NCBI RefSeq assembly: GCF_004363095.1
Contig: NZ_SNYO01000014.1
Coordinates: 91,241 to 155,240, forward strand
Direction of reading: 5' to 3'
DNA: 64,000 nt
Source: Actinomycetospora succinea
GTDB taxonomy: Bacteria; Actinomycetota; Actinomycetes; Mycobacteriales; Pseudonocardiaceae
This document shows positions 15,489 to 24,550 of the stretch, in pieces. How positions within the stretch are numbered: the first letter of the stretch is position 1; every line of letters begins with the position of its first letter. The notes beneath the pieces are model-generated. The model searched no databases, was not told the DNA's origin, and saw nothing but the letters and a program-made list of their open reading frames with translations. The translations under genes were made by a program, and so were the position numbers.

Positions 15489-17048
15489 ATGCCGCCTCTG
15501 CCCGAGCCGGACCACGACGCGCTGACGGCGGTCTCCGCCGGCTACGGGCTCGGGCTCTCGGCCGACGAGATCGGCGAGTACCACCCCGCGGTCACCGGGC
15601 TGCTGGGGTCGTGGGACGTCGTCGCCGAGCTCTACGAGGCCGAGGCGCCGGCGGTCCCGGAGCGCGCCTGGTCGCGGCCCGACCGACCCGACAACCCGTA
15701 CAACGCCTGGTACGTGCAGACGTCGATCACCGAGTCGTCCTCCGGCCCGCTCGCCGGCCGCACGGTCGCGATCAAGGACAACACCGCGGTGGCCGGGGTC
15801 CCGATGACCAACGGCTCGGACACCGTCCAGGGCTTCGTCCCGAGCACCGACGCGACGATCGTGCGCCGCCTGCTCGACGCGGGCGCGACGATCGCGGGCA
15901 AGGCCGTGTGCGAGGACCTGTGCTTCGCCGGCGCCTCGATCACCGCGAACACCGGCGACGTCGAGAACCCCTGGGACCCGAGCCGGACCGCGGGCGGGTC
16001 GTCGAGCGGCAGCGGCGCGCTGGTCGCGGCGGGCCTGGTGGACATGGCCACGGGCGGCGACCAGGGCGGCTCGATCCGCATCCCGGCCGCGAACTGCGGG
16101 CTCGTCGGGCACAAGCCGACCTGGGGCCTGGTGCCCTACACCGGCGCGTTCCCCATCGAGTTCACGATCGACCACGTCGGCCCGATCACCCGCACCGTCG
16201 GCGACGCCGCGCTCATGCTCCAGGTGATCGCCGGGCTCGACGGCCACGACCCCCGCCAGCCCGCCGACCTCCGGCCCGACGACTACCTCGGCGCGCTGGC
16301 GCAGGGTGCCCGCGGCCTGCGGGTGGGCGTGCTGGGCGAGGGGTTCGGGCTCGCCGAGTCCGAGCCGGAGGTCGACGACACGGTCCGCGCCGCGACGCGC
16401 GCGCTGGCCGACGCCGGCCTCGACGTCCGCGACGTGTCGGTGCCCTGGCACCTGCACGGGCCCAAGATCTGGGACGTCATCGCCACCGAGGGTGCGACGT
16501 CCCAGATGATCGAGACGTCCGGGTACGGCCTGAACTGGAAGGGGCTCTACGACCCGGAGCTGATGCACCACTACGGCGCGCAGTGGGCCGCCGACCCGAC
16601 CGCGTTCTCCCGCACCGTGAAGTTCGTGCTGCTCGCGGGCCGCTACAGCCTCGACACCACCCACGGCCGGCACTACGCGATGGCCCGCAACCTCGCGCCG
16701 AAGCTCGCCGCCGCCTACGACGCGGCGCTCGCCGACGTCGACGTGCTGGTGCTGCCGACCCTGCCGCAGCGGGCGACGGTGCGCCCCGACCGCGACGGTC
16801 CCGTCGTCGAGACGCTGGGCCGCGCGCTGGAGATGCTGGCCAACACCGCGCCGTTCGACGTCACCGGCCACCCGGCGTGCTCGGTGCCCGCAGGCCTCGC
16901 CGGCGGGCTGCCCGTCGGGATGATGATCGTCGGGCGCCAGTTCGACGACGCGACCGTCCTGCGCGTCGCCCACGCCTTCGAGGAGGCCGTCGGCGGCTTC
17001 CCCGCCCCGGCCGGCGCACCCGCCGCGGCCCCTGTTCCCACGGCCTGA
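15489..17048 (+). CDS. amidase (amidase signature family), nitrile-pathway type
   Basis: This 519-residue enzyme hydrolyses amides to acids plus ammonia. The Ser-cisSer-Lys triad is visible: Lys96 in V-A-I-K-D-N-T, Ser171 in G-G-S-S-S-G-S-G, and Ser195 in D-Q-G-G-S-I-R-I-P. These numbers agree with the nitrile-hydratase-linked amidases of Rhodococcus. Its length is normal. It is the first gene of the operon and lies 25 bases before the beta subunit, so it converts the amide made by nitrile hydratase into the carboxylic acid. GAGGAG precedes the ATG. Confidence 0.94.
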   Translation: MPPLPEPDHDALTAVSAGYGLGLSADEIGEYHPAVTGLLGSWDVVAELYEAEAPAVPERAWSRPDRPDNPYNAWYVQTSITESSSGPLAGRTVAIKDNTAVAGVPMTNGSDTVQGFVPSTDATIVRRLLDAGATIAGKAVCEDLCFAGASITANTGDVENPWDPSRTAGGSSSGSGALVAAGLVDMATGGDQGGSIRIPAANCGLVGHKPTWGLVPYTGAFPIEFTIDHVGPITRTVGDAALMLQVIAGLDGHDPRQPADLRPDDYLGALAQGARGLRVGVLGEGFGLAESEPEVDDTVRAATRALADAGLDVRDVSVPWHLHGPKIWDVIATEGATSQMIETSGYGLNWKGLYDPELMHHYGAQWAADPTAFSRTVKFVLLAGRYSLDTTHGRHYAMARNLAPKLAAAYDAALADVDVLVLPTLPQRATVRPDRDGPVVETLGRALEMLANTAPFDVTGHPACSVPAGLAGGLPVGMMIVGRQFDDATVLRVAHAFEEAVGGFPAPAGAPAAAPVPTA

Positions 17049-17073
17049 TCCGTCACCAGCGAACGGAGACCCG

Positions 17074-17766
17074 ATGAACGGCATCCACGACCTCGGCGGC
17101 CGCGACGGGCTCGGCCCGATCAACCCGACGCCCGCCGAGCCGGTGTGGAAGGCGGAGTGGGAGAAGCACGCCCACACCTTCTTCCCGCTCGCGTTCAGGG
17201 CCGGCTTCTTCGGCGTCGACCAGTTCCGGTTCGGCATGGAGCAGATCGAGCCGGTCGAGTACCTGACCTCGACGTACTACGAGCACTGGGTCCACTCGGT
17301 GGTCCACCACGGCGTGCGGCACGGCCAGCTCGACCCCACCGAGATCGAGAAGCGCACGCAGTACTACCTGGAGAACCCCGACGCGCCGCTGCCGGAGGGC
17401 AAGGACCCCGAGGGTGAGCTGGTCGCGTTCCTCGAGGCCGTCATCCCGGCCGGTGCTCCCGCCGGTCGCGACACCGGCAAGAAGGCGAAGTTCGCCGTCG
17501 GCGACCGCGTCACCGTCGTCGCCGACGCCCCCAAGGGCCACACCCGGAGGGCGGGCTACATCCGCGGCAAGACCGGGGTCATCGACCTCGCCCACGGCGA
17601 GATGATCTACCCGGACACCGCGGGCAACGACCGGGGCGAGGCGCCCGAGCACGTCTACACCGTCCGCTTCACCAACGAGGAGCTCTGGGGCGCCGAGGAG
17701 GCCGAGCCGAACGGCTCGGTGACCTTCGACGTCTGGGAGCCCTACATCGTCCCCGCGAAGAGCTGA
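17074..17766 (+). CDS. nthB: nitrile hydratase beta subunit
   Basis: This 230-residue protein opens with [17 protein letters not shown], the usual NHase beta N-terminus. It ends with the SH3-like domain ([12 protein letters not shown] and Y-P-D-T-A-G-N). The beta subunit completes the active site and carries arginines that contact the modified cysteines of alpha. It lies between the amidase and alpha genes, with GGAGA before the ATG. Beta before alpha is the order of cobalt-type enzymes such as that of Pseudonocardia thermophila. Confidence 0.96.
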   Translation: MNGIHDLGGRDGLGPINPTPAEPVWKAEWEKHAHTFFPLAFRAGFFGVDQFRFGMEQIEPVEYLTSTYYEHWVHSVVHHGVRHGQLDPTEIEKRTQYYLENPDAPLPEGKDPEGELVAFLEAVIPAGAPAGRDTGKKAKFAVGDRVTVVADAPKGHTRRAGYIRGKTGVIDLAHGEMIYPDTAGNDRGEAPEHVYTVRFTNEELWGAEEAEPNGSVTFDVWEPYIVPAKS

Positions 17767-17779
17767 GGAGCGCCGACCC

Positions 17780-18382
17780 ATGAGCGCACCCGAGAGGGCC
17801 ACCCAGGCGGAGATCGCCGCCCGGGTCAAGGCCATCGAGTCCATCATGATCGAGAAGGGCCTGATGACCACCGAGGCGGTGGACCGGCTCGCGGAGATCT
17901 ACGAGAACGAGGTCGGCCCGCAGCTCGGCGCGAAGGTCGTCGCGAAGGCCTGGACCGACCCCGACTTCAGGAAGCGGCTGCTCGCGAACGCCACCGAGGC
18001 CTGCGCGGAGCTGGGCATCGGCGGACTGCAGGGCGAGGACATGGTCGCCGTCGAGGACACCGACGACATCCACCACGTCATCGTCTGCACGCTGTGCTCC
18101 TGCTACCCGTGGCCGGTCCTGGGCCTGCCGCCGAACTGGTACAAGATGCCGCAGTACCGGGCGAGCCTGGTCCGCGCGCCGCGCCGGGTACTGCGCGAGG
18201 AGTTCGGCTACGACGTGCCCGAGTCGGTCGAGATCCGCGTGTGGGACTCCAGCTCGGAGCTGCGCTACTGGGTGCTGCCGCAGCGCCCGGCGGGCACGGA
18301 CCGCATGACCGAGGACGAGCTGGCGGCGCTGGTCACCCGCGACTCGATGATCGGCGTGGGGCCGACGAAGGCCGCGGCGTGA
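17780..18382 (+). CDS. nthA: nitrile hydratase alpha subunit, cobalt type
   Basis: This 200-residue protein holds the metal centre C-T-L-C-S-C at residues 103-108. Threonine in the second position marks the cobalt type; iron enzymes have serine. In known enzymes the last two cysteines are oxidised to sulfinic and sulfenic acids to form the claw setting. Alpha and beta assemble as an alpha2beta2 tetramer in the cytoplasm and hydrate nitriles to amides. The following accessory gene overlaps its stop by GTGA. The nearby cbtB fits the cobalt need. Confidence 0.97.
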   Translation: MSAPERATQAEIAARVKAIESIMIEKGLMTTEAVDRLAEIYENEVGPQLGAKVVAKAWTDPDFRKRLLANATEACAELGIGGLQGEDMVAVEDTDDIHHVIVCTLCSCYPWPVLGLPPNWYKMPQYRASLVRAPRRVLREEFGYDVPESVEIRVWDSSSELRYWVLPQRPAGTDRMTEDELAALVTRDSMIGVGPTKAAA

Positions 18383-18798
18383 GCTCGCCCCTCCGGGAGG
18401 AGAGCGAGCTCGGCGAGGCCCGCCGGCGCGTCGAGTCGCTGGTCGCGGGCACGCCGGGCGGTGACGGCGAGGCGTCGTTCCGCGAGCCGTGGGAGCTGCG
18501 CGCCTTCTCCCTCGCGGTCGCGGCGTACCACGCCGGCCAGTACGAGTGGTCGGAGTTCCAGCTCTCGCTCATCGCGTCGATCCGGCGGTGGGAGGCCGAC
18601 GGCGCCGACGAGGCGGAGGCGCCGTGGAGCTATTACGAGCACTGGCTGACGGCGCTCGAGACGGTGCTCGCCGGCAACGGGCTGCTCTCCGAGGCCGACC
18701 TGGACGAGCGCACCCGCGCGGTCCTCGCGACCCCGCGCAACGCGAACCACCACGAGGCGCACCGGGAGCCGGTGGCGATCGACCCGGCGGTGCGCTGA
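18379..18798 (+). CDS. nitrile hydratase accessory protein (cobalt-insertion chaperone, p14K-like)
   Basis: This 139-residue protein resembles the N-terminal helical part of the beta subunit ([32 protein letters not shown]). Proteins of this kind bind the alpha subunit and load cobalt by subunit swapping. Its GTG overlaps the alpha stop, so it is translated together with alpha. It ends the operon; the next gene is on the other strand 7 bases away. Confidence 0.9.
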   Translation: MSSPLREESELGEARRRVESLVAGTPGGDGEASFREPWELRAFSLAVAAYHAGQYEWSEFQLSLIASIRRWEADGADEAEAPWSYYEHWLTALETVLAGNGLLSEADLDERTRAVLATPRNANHHEAHREPVAIDPAVR

Positions 18799-18805
18799 CC
18801 GGCCC

Positions 18806-19180
18806 TCAGGCCAGCATGACGTCCAGGGGCGGCGGGCCCTGCCCGTTCCACGCCCACGCCAGCGTCGCCCGGACCCCGTCGCACCAGCCCGGACGGGCGG
18901 CGAGGTCCGGGACGAAGCGGTCGTCGTGCTGCGCCGCGCGCCACTCGTCCTCGATCGTCCCCGGGTAGGCGACGCACGCCCGCAGCGTCACCGGTGAGCG
19001 CACCTGACCCCCGCAGAGCGCCGTGCGCGAGGGGATCGCCGCGAGCCACCGGCAGGTGTGCGCCACGGCGTCGGCGTAGCCGTCGGGCTCGCGCCGTCCC
19101 GCCTCGTCCCAGACCGCGAGGAACTCCGCCTGCGGGACCCGGACGTTCGCCGCCCGGATTCGGGACTGGGTCGGGGCCAC
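18806..19180 (-). CDS. hypothetical protein, possible nitrogen-fixation-like or unknown small family
   Basis: This 124-residue cytosolic protein starts at a GTG preceded by GGAG (a GTG at 19213 would add 11 residues). Visible features are A-E-F-L-A-V-W-D-E-A-G, an internal C-G-G-Q-V-R-S-P and a proline-rich C-terminus (G-P-P-P-L-D-V). It has no membrane segment or metal motif. I do not recognise the family and give no function. It converges on the nitrile hydratase operon but is not part of it. Confidence 0.55.
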   Translation of the reverse strand: MAPTQSRIRAANVRVPQAEFLAVWDEAGRREPDGYADAVAHTCRWLAAIPSRTALCGGQVRSPVTLRACVAYPGTIEDEWRAAQHDDRFVPDLAARPGWCDGVRATLAWAWNGQGPPPLDVMLA

Positions 19181-19272
19181 GGCTCCAGGGTGAACCGCGC
19201 ACGCCGGGACCACCAGGGCCCGCCGCGTGACCCTGACGAGTGATCCAGATCTTGGTGCGGGAAGCTCCTGCG

Positions 19273-20787
19273 ATGAGCACGACCGCGGTGCGAGGCGTTG
19301 TCCCGACCGACGGCGCCGCGGCGTCCCGCTACCCGTGGCGAGAGGCCGCCGCGGCGGCCGCCGTCGGCGCGGTCACCGGTGCCGTCGTGTTCTTCCTCGT
19401 GCACCGGGCCATCGCCGACGACGCGCTGATCTCGGTCAGCTACGCCCGCACGCTCGCCGAGTCCGGCACCTGGGGCGTGGCCCCGGGGCTGACGTCCAAC
19501 TCGCAGACGTCGCCGCTCAACGTGTGGCTGCTCGCCGGTGGGACGCTGCTCATCGACCGGCCGATCATCGTGGTCGGCCTGCTGCTGTGCGCCTGCCTGG
19601 CGGCCGCCGGCTGGCTGGCCTGCGACCTCGCCCGGCGGGTGGGGGTGCACCCGGCGGCCGGGGTGCTGGCCGTCGCGCTGATCGGCACCTCGCCGGTGCT
19701 GGCGTCGACCGTCGGGCTGGAGGCGCACCTGACGATCGTGGCGCTGCTGGCCGTCGCGACGCTCGCGGTGCAGGGCCGGGTGGCGTGGACCGGTGTGGCG
19801 TGCGGGCTGGCGGTGCTCGCCCGCCCCGATCTCGCGGTCGCGGCCGGCGTGCTCGCGCTGCTCGTGCTGGTCGGGTCCGGCAGCGTTGCCGCGGCGGCGC
19901 GGCGGGCGGGGCTGGTCGCCGTCGCGGCGGCGGCGACGGCGCTGCCCTGGCACCTGTTCGCCTGGCTGCAGCTCGGCGGCGCGGTCCCGGACGCGACGTG
20001 GGTGCGCACCGCCGAGGCCGAGGGACCACTCCGCGCGGCGGTGGGGTGGTGGTCCTTCGAGCCGCGGACGGTCACGGTGAGCGTGCTGCTGGTGCTGGGC
20101 GGGACCGTGGGCGCGCTCGTGGCGGCACGCGCCCGGTGTCGCGCGCCGTGGCAGCGGGTGGTGGTGGCGCTCGCGGCGGCGGGCTGGGCCCACATGGTGG
20201 CGCTCGAAGCGATCGGGGCGCCCGGCGCGGGCTGGTACTACGCCCCGATCCTGGGGTGCTCGGCGGTCGCGGTCGCGCTGACCGTGTGCGCGACCCTCGG
20301 CGCGAGGCCGGGCCCGGTCGTGTACCCGGCCGCCGGTCTCGTGCTGGCGGTCGGGGCGCTGCTCGGGTTCGCCGGTGGTCCGGTGCCGTGGCCGTGGGCG
20401 CCGATGATGGCCAACTACGGCAGCGCCACCGACTACGCCGCAGCCGGTCGCGACCTCGCGACGCTCACCGGCGGTCAGGCCGTCGTCGGACCCGGTGAGC
20501 TCGGCGCGCTGGCGTTCTACTCGACGGTGCCCGTCCTGGACGACCTCTCCGAGCCGGCCCGCACCGATCTGGTGATGCACGAGCGGACCGACGGCAGCCG
20601 CGTCAGGTCGACGCTCCTCGCGTGGAGCACGGCGCACCGCCACTCGCCGCCGCCGATCCGGACCCGGTGGGCGCTGACCTACGCGGGCGAGCGGGAGGTG
20701 TCCGGCGCCGTCGTCCGGGGCTGGCCCGTGTCCTCGACGAAGCGCGGCCCGGACACGCTCCTGCTCGTCGACACCGCGTCCCGCTGA
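19273..20787 (+). CDS. polytopic membrane protein, GT-C-like glycosyltransferase candidate
   Basis: This protein of about 504 residues starts at ATG 19273 after GGGAAG and has roughly ten hydrophobic helices. Near the N-terminus it reads A-D-D-A-L-I-S-V-S-Y-A-R-T-L, then S-Q-T-S-P-L-N-V-W. This acidic D-D motif followed by a T-x-P-L loop is seen in GT-C membrane glycosyltransferases such as arabinofuranosyltransferases. A soluble C-terminal part of about 120 residues follows. It may use a lipid-linked sugar donor at the cell envelope. The assignment rests on topology and the D-D motif only. Confidence 0.6.
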   Translation: MSTTAVRGVVPTDGAAASRYPWREAAAAAAVGAVTGAVVFFLVHRAIADDALISVSYARTLAESGTWGVAPGLTSNSQTSPLNVWLLAGGTLLIDRPIIVVGLLLCACLAAAGWLACDLARRVGVHPAAGVLAVALIGTSPVLASTVGLEAHLTIVALLAVATLAVQGRVAWTGVACGLAVLARPDLAVAAGVLALLVLVGSGSVAAAARRAGLVAVAAAATALPWHLFAWLQLGGAVPDATWVRTAEAEGPLRAAVGWWSFEPRTVTVSVLLVLGGTVGALVAARARCRAPWQRVVVALAAAGWAHMVALEAIGAPGAGWYYAPILGCSAVAVALTVCATLGARPGPVVYPAAGLVLAVGALLGFAGGPVPWPWAPMMANYGSATDYAAAGRDLATLTGGQAVVGPGELGALAFYSTVPVLDDLSEPARTDLVMHERTDGSRVRSTLLAWSTAHRHSPPPIRTRWALTYAGEREVSGAVVRGWPVSSTKRGPDTLLLVDTASR

Positions 20788-20805
20788 TCGTCGCGGCGAT
20801 GGCGC

Positions 20806-20821
20806 CCTGACGCGGGTCAGG
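20806..20821. terminator. hairpin between convergent genes
   Basis: CCTGAC and GTCAGG form a perfect 6-base stem with a 4-base loop (GCGG), in the 29-base gap between two convergent genes and overlapping the stop of the coiled-coil gene. It could end transcription from both sides. There is no T-run. Confidence 0.4.
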
Positions 20822-21860
20822 CGACGCCGCGGCCCGGGTCCGGCTCCCGCGGCGCGTCGCCGGTGGAGCCGTTCGAGCCGTTGGCGCCGTTCGCCCCGAC
20901 GAGCACCGGGCCGGCGAGCTCCCCGACGACGGGCAGCTCGAGGGTCCGGCGCAGCTCGCCGAGCTGGGCGAGCGTCCGGCGCCGGCGCTCCTCGAGCTCG
21001 GCGACGGCGTGGGCGGCCGCGTCGCGCCGGGCGTCCGCCTCCGCCTCGACGGCGTGGGCGTGCTCGTCGGCGCGCCGGCGCCGCTCCTCGGCGTCGGCGA
21101 GCGCCGCGGCCACCTCCTCCTGGCGCGCCGCGAGCGCGGTCTCGACGTCCTCGCGCCGGCGCCGCCGGGCGGCCTCGGCCTCCTCGTCGCGCCGGAGGCG
21201 GTCGGCGGCCGAGTCCTGCTCGCGCCGCTCGATCTCCGCGCGGGTGCGCTCGACCAGCTCGCGCTGCTCGGCGTCGGACTCCACGCGGTGGCGGTCGTGC
21301 TCGTCGCGGACGCGCTCGGCCTCGATCCGCACCGCCCGGGCCTCCTTCTGGGCGCCGAGCACGATGGCTGCGGCCCGCTCGGCGGCCTCCTCGAGGCGCG
21401 CCTGCGCCCGGCCCGCCGCCTCCTCCATGATCACGGTGGCGCGGTCGTCGGCGTCGGCCACGGTCGCGTGGGCCCGCTCCCGCGCGCGCTCGGCGACCTT
21501 GCCGGCGTCGTCGGCCGCGGTCGCGCGGATCGCGGTGGCCTCCTCCTCGGCGAGCCGCAGCAGGTGCTGCAGCCGCGCGGAGAGCCCGTCGACGGCGTAC
21601 GGCCTGCCGACGAGGCGGTCGACGTCGGCCTTCGTCGTGCGGAGCTCGGCCCGCACCTGCTCCTCGGCCCGCACCATGGCGTCCCGGTCGGCGGTCATGA
21701 CCTCCAGGTCCGCCTGCGCCCGGTCGAGCGCCTCCTCGACCTGCGTGCGGTCGTAGCCCCGGCGCACGACGTCGAAGCCGACGCCCCACCAGGGGATCCG
21801 CCGCTCACCCGTGGTCGGGGCGCCCTGCTGCCCGGCCGCGCCGTTCTCCCCCCGCGTCAT
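20817..21860 (-). CDS. DivIVA-like coiled-coil protein
   Basis: This 347-residue protein has a DivIVA-like N-terminal segment (F-D-V-V-R-R-G-Y-D-R-T-Q-V-E-E-A-L, about residues 27-43). A long coiled coil rich in A/E/R (about residues 60-310) and a short glycine/asparagine tail follow. Related actinobacterial proteins organise polar growth or act as scaffolds at the membrane. The ATG at 21860 follows GGGGAGG; the longer frame upstream lacks the typical start. It stands alone. A scaffolding role is inferred from architecture. Confidence 0.75.
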   Translation of the reverse strand: MTRGENGAAGQQGAPTTGERRIPWWGVGFDVVRRGYDRTQVEEALDRAQADLEVMTADRDAMVRAEEQVRAELRTTKADVDRLVGRPYAVDGLSARLQHLLRLAEEEATAIRATAADDAGKVAERARERAHATVADADDRATVIMEEAAGRAQARLEEAAERAAAIVLGAQKEARAVRIEAERVRDEHDRHRVESDAEQRELVERTRAEIERREQDSAADRLRRDEEAEAARRRRREDVETALAARQEEVAAALADAEERRRRADEHAHAVEAEADARRDAAAHAVAELEERRRRTLAQLGELRRTLELPVVGELAGPVLVGANGANGSNGSTGDAPREPDPGRGVA

Positions 21861-22112
21861 GTGCCCCTCCCCGATGAATGCTGCCGCCGACCGACACGTC
21901 GACCACCGAGTCTTGTCCTGCCCGGGAGCGGGAGGTAGGGCCGTTCGGCGTCGCGGCTGGTCACGGTCGGGCCACGGCGCGCGGAGGAGGACGGCCCGTG
22001 CCGATCGTGTACCGGACGTACCGGCAGTCGTGTCCCATCTCGTGATGGACCGGCCGGTCGTGGGCGTCGAGACTGCCGAGGACCCCGCCACCACGACCCC
22101 GGACCCGCCGCG
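21861..22112. other. non-coding leader region with a possible upstream small ORF
   Basis: These 252 bases separate the divergent coiled-coil and enolase-superfamily genes. TACCGG is repeated at 22010-22015 and 22019-22024. A 23-codon frame from ATG 22044 ends at TGA 22114-22116, overlapping the next gene's ATG (ATGA). That dehydratase gene has no clear ribosome binding site of its own, so coupling to this upstream frame is possible. No RNA gene is visible. Confidence 0.3.
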
Positions 22113-23222
22113 ATGAAGATCGAACGCATCACCGTCCACCAGGCGCGCCTGCCGGTCGCGACCGGTGCCTACCGGATGTCCCGCACCTCAGTCGAGGAGC
22201 TCGACAGCACGCTGGTCGAGGTCGTCACCGACGAGGGCCTCACCGGGTGGGGCGAGACCTGCCCGCTGGGCCCGGTCTACCAGCCCCACCACGCCCTCGG
22301 CGCCCGCGCCGCCCTCGAGCAGATCGCGCCGGGGCTGGTCGGCACCGACGTCCCGTCGGCGCGGGTGGTGGCCCGGCGGATGGACGCCCTGCTCACCGGC
22401 CACGACTACGCCAAGGCCGCCGTGGACACCGCCGTGCTCGACCTGCTCGGGCAGCGCCTCGGCGTGCCGGTCTCGACCCTGCTCGGCGGGGCCCTGGTCG
22501 ACCGCGTGCCGTCCTACTGGTCGGTGACCGTGGGCTCGCCCGAGGAGGGCGCGCGGGTCGCGGCGGAGAAGGTCGAGGCCGGGTACCGCCGCGTCCAGGT
22601 CAAGATCGGGGGCCGCGACCTCGCCACGGACGTCGAGACGGTCCGCGCGGTCTGGTCGGCCGTCGGGCACCGCGCGCGGCTCGCCGTCGACGCCAACCGG
22701 GCGATGACCGTCGCCCACGCCCTGCAGTTCGACCGGCTCGTCACCGACATCCCCTTCGCGCTCGAGCAGCCCTGCGACACGCTCGAGGAGATGGAGCTGC
22801 TGCGCGGGCGCCTGCACCACCCGGTCTACCTCGACGAGAACACCGTGGACGTCGGCACCGTGCTGCGCGCTGTCGGGTCGGGGCTCTGCGAGGGCTTCTC
22901 CTTCAAGGTGACCCGCCTGGGCGGTCCGACGAAGGCCGCGCTCGCCCGCGACCTCTGCGCGCTGCGCTCCCTGCCCCACACCTGCGACGACGCCTGGGGC
23001 GGCGACGTCATCGCCGCGGCCTGCGTCCACCTGGCCGCGACCGTCGACCCCCGGCTGCTCGACGGGGTGTGGATCGCGCAGGACTACATCGGCCACCACT
23101 ACGACCCCGACCACCCCATCGCAGTCGAGCACGGGGAGATCGCGGTGCCGCGGGGTCCCGGCCTCGGCGTCCACCCCCGCCCCGAGCGCCTGACCGGGGT
23201 CATCGCCACCTACGGCTCCTGA
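22113..23222 (+). CDS. enolase-superfamily dehydratase (cis-3-hydroxy-L-proline dehydratase-like)
   Basis: This 369-residue enzyme is of the mandelate racemase/muconate lactonising type. Likely catalytic or metal residues are Lys164 (V-Q-V-K-I-G-G; the usual KxK has Gln in place of the first Lys), Asp193 and Asn195, Glu218, Asp241/Glu242, and Lys265 (S-F-K-V-T-R-L-G-G). The N-terminal C-P-L-G-P and D-D-A-W-G-G-D-V motifs resemble hydroxyproline dehydratases/epimerases. It probably acts on a hydroxyproline or related amino acid. The exact substrate is not certain. Its stop abuts a strong terminator. Confidence 0.83.
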   Translation: MKIERITVHQARLPVATGAYRMSRTSVEELDSTLVEVVTDEGLTGWGETCPLGPVYQPHHALGARAALEQIAPGLVGTDVPSARVVARRMDALLTGHDYAKAAVDTAVLDLLGQRLGVPVSTLLGGALVDRVPSYWSVTVGSPEEGARVAAEKVEAGYRRVQVKIGGRDLATDVETVRAVWSAVGHRARLAVDANRAMTVAHALQFDRLVTDIPFALEQPCDTLEEMELLRGRLHHPVYLDENTVDVGTVLRAVGSGLCEGFSFKVTRLGGPTKAALARDLCALRSLPHTCDDAWGGDVIAAACVHLAATVDPRLLDGVWIAQDYIGHHYDPDHPIAVEHGEIAVPRGPGLGVHPRPERLTGVIATYGS

Positions 23223-23228
23223 CGCACG

Positions 23229-23263
23229 CCGGCGCCGGGGGCCGGCGAGGCCCCCGGCGCCGG
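23229..23263. terminator. strong bidirectional terminator hairpin
   Basis: A perfect 14-base G/C stem (23229-23242 with 23250-23263) with a 7-base loop fills the 45-base gap between convergent genes. It is well placed to stop transcription from both the dehydratase and the formamidase operon. There is no long T-run, as is common in actinobacteria. Confidence 0.75.
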
Positions 23264-23267
23264 TGCC

Positions 23268-24521
23268 TCAGGCGTTCGACTTCGGGACGCCCATCCCCGG
23301 GTCGATGCGCGCCGGACCGTTCTTGCCCGGCTTGACGTCGATGTCGAAGATCCCGGTCGGGAGGTAGACCGTCGAGCACGAGTTCGGGATGTCGACGACG
23401 CCGGAGAGCCGGCCCTCGATCGGCGCGGCGCCCAGGATCATGTAGGCCTGGATGTCCGACCAGCCGAAGGTCGTCAGGTAGTCGATCGCGTGCAGGCAGG
23501 CCCGCTGGTACGACAGGTGCGAGTCGAGGTAGCGCTGCTCGCCGTCGAGCGTCACCGACGTCCCCGAGAACGCGATCCACTCGCTGTACTGCGGGTCGGT
23601 GTTGCCCGGGACGAAGATCGCGTTCTCGGAGACGCCGTAGGTCTGCATCCCGCCCTTGATCAGGTCGACGTGCAGGTCGATGAACCCGCCCATCTCGATC
23701 GCGCCGCAGAACGTGATCTCGCCGTCGCCCTGGGAGAAGTGCAGGTCGCCCATGGACAGGTTCGCGCCGTCCACGAACACCGGGTAGAAGACGCGGCTGC
23801 CCTTGGTGAAGTTCTTGATGTCCTGGTTGCCGCCGTTCTCGCGCGGCGGCGCGGTGCGGGCGGCCTCGTTGCGGGCGCGCTCGAAGTCGTCGCCGGTCAG
23901 GGAGCCGAGGATCGCCGAGTCGGGCTGGGGCGGCAGGGCCAGCGGCGGCACGGCCGACGGGTTCGTGTCGATCAGGGCCTGCTCGCGCGCGTTCCACTTG
24001 CGCAGCAGGTCGTGCGAGGGCGCCGTGCCCATGAGGCCGGGGTGGACGATGCCCGTGAACTCGACGCCGGGCACGTGCCGCGAGGTCGCCTTCCCGCCGC
24101 GGAAGTCCCAGATCACCTTGTAGGCGTCGGGGAACTGGTCGGTGAGGAAGCCGCCGCCGTTGCGCTTCGCGAAGACGCCCGTGTAGCCCCAGCCCTGCCC
24201 GGCCAGCGGGCCGGAGTCCTCCTGGGGGATCGGGCCGACGTCGAGGATGTCGACGATCAGCAGGTCGCCGGGCTGCGCGCCCTCCACCGCGATCGGGCCG
24301 GAGAGCACGTGCACGGAGTTCAGCGGGGCGTTGAGGATGTCGTCGGCGGAGTCGTCGTTGACGATCGCGCCGTCGAACCACTCCCGGCAGTCGACGCGGA
24401 ACACGTCGCCCGGCTTCACGTGCACCTGCGCGGGCACGTCGGGGTGCCAGCGGTTGTGGCCCACGATCTGCTGCTCGGTGAACTTCTTGCTGCTGTCGAG
24501 GGGGAAGACCTTCTGCGGCAT
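23268..24521 (-). CDS. fmdA: formamidase (FmdA/AmdA family)
   Basis: This 417-residue protein is the exact usual length of formamidases of the acetamidase/formamidase family. It opens with M-P-Q-K-V-F-P-L-D-S-S-K-K-F and contains G-D-L-L-I-V-D-I-L-D-V-G-P, V-E-F-T-G-I-V-H-P-G, and M-G-D-L-H-F-S-Q-G-D-G-E. It hydrolyses formamide or short amides to acid plus ammonia in the cytoplasm. AGGAGA precedes the ATG at 24521; longer frames upstream are rejected. It is the last gene of the fmdB-amiS-fmdA operon and ends at a strong terminator. Confidence 0.93.
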   Translation of the reverse strand: MPQKVFPLDSSKKFTEQQIVGHNRWHPDVPAQVHVKPGDVFRVDCREWFDGAIVNDDSADDILNAPLNSVHVLSGPIAVEGAQPGDLLIVDILDVGPIPQEDSGPLAGQGWGYTGVFAKRNGGGFLTDQFPDAYKVIWDFRGGKATSRHVPGVEFTGIVHPGLMGTAPSHDLLRKWNAREQALIDTNPSAVPPLALPPQPDSAILGSLTGDDFERARNEAARTAPPRENGGNQDIKNFTKGSRVFYPVFVDGANLSMGDLHFSQGDGEITFCGAIEMGGFIDLHVDLIKGGMQTYGVSENAIFVPGNTDPQYSEWIAFSGTSVTLDGEQRYLDSHLSYQRACLHAIDYLTTFGWSDIQAYMILGAAPIEGRLSGVVDIPNSCSTVYLPTGIFDIDVKPGKNGPARIDPGMGVPKSNA

Positions 24522-24550
24522 GGATCTCTCCTGGTGTGGGTCGGGACGGG

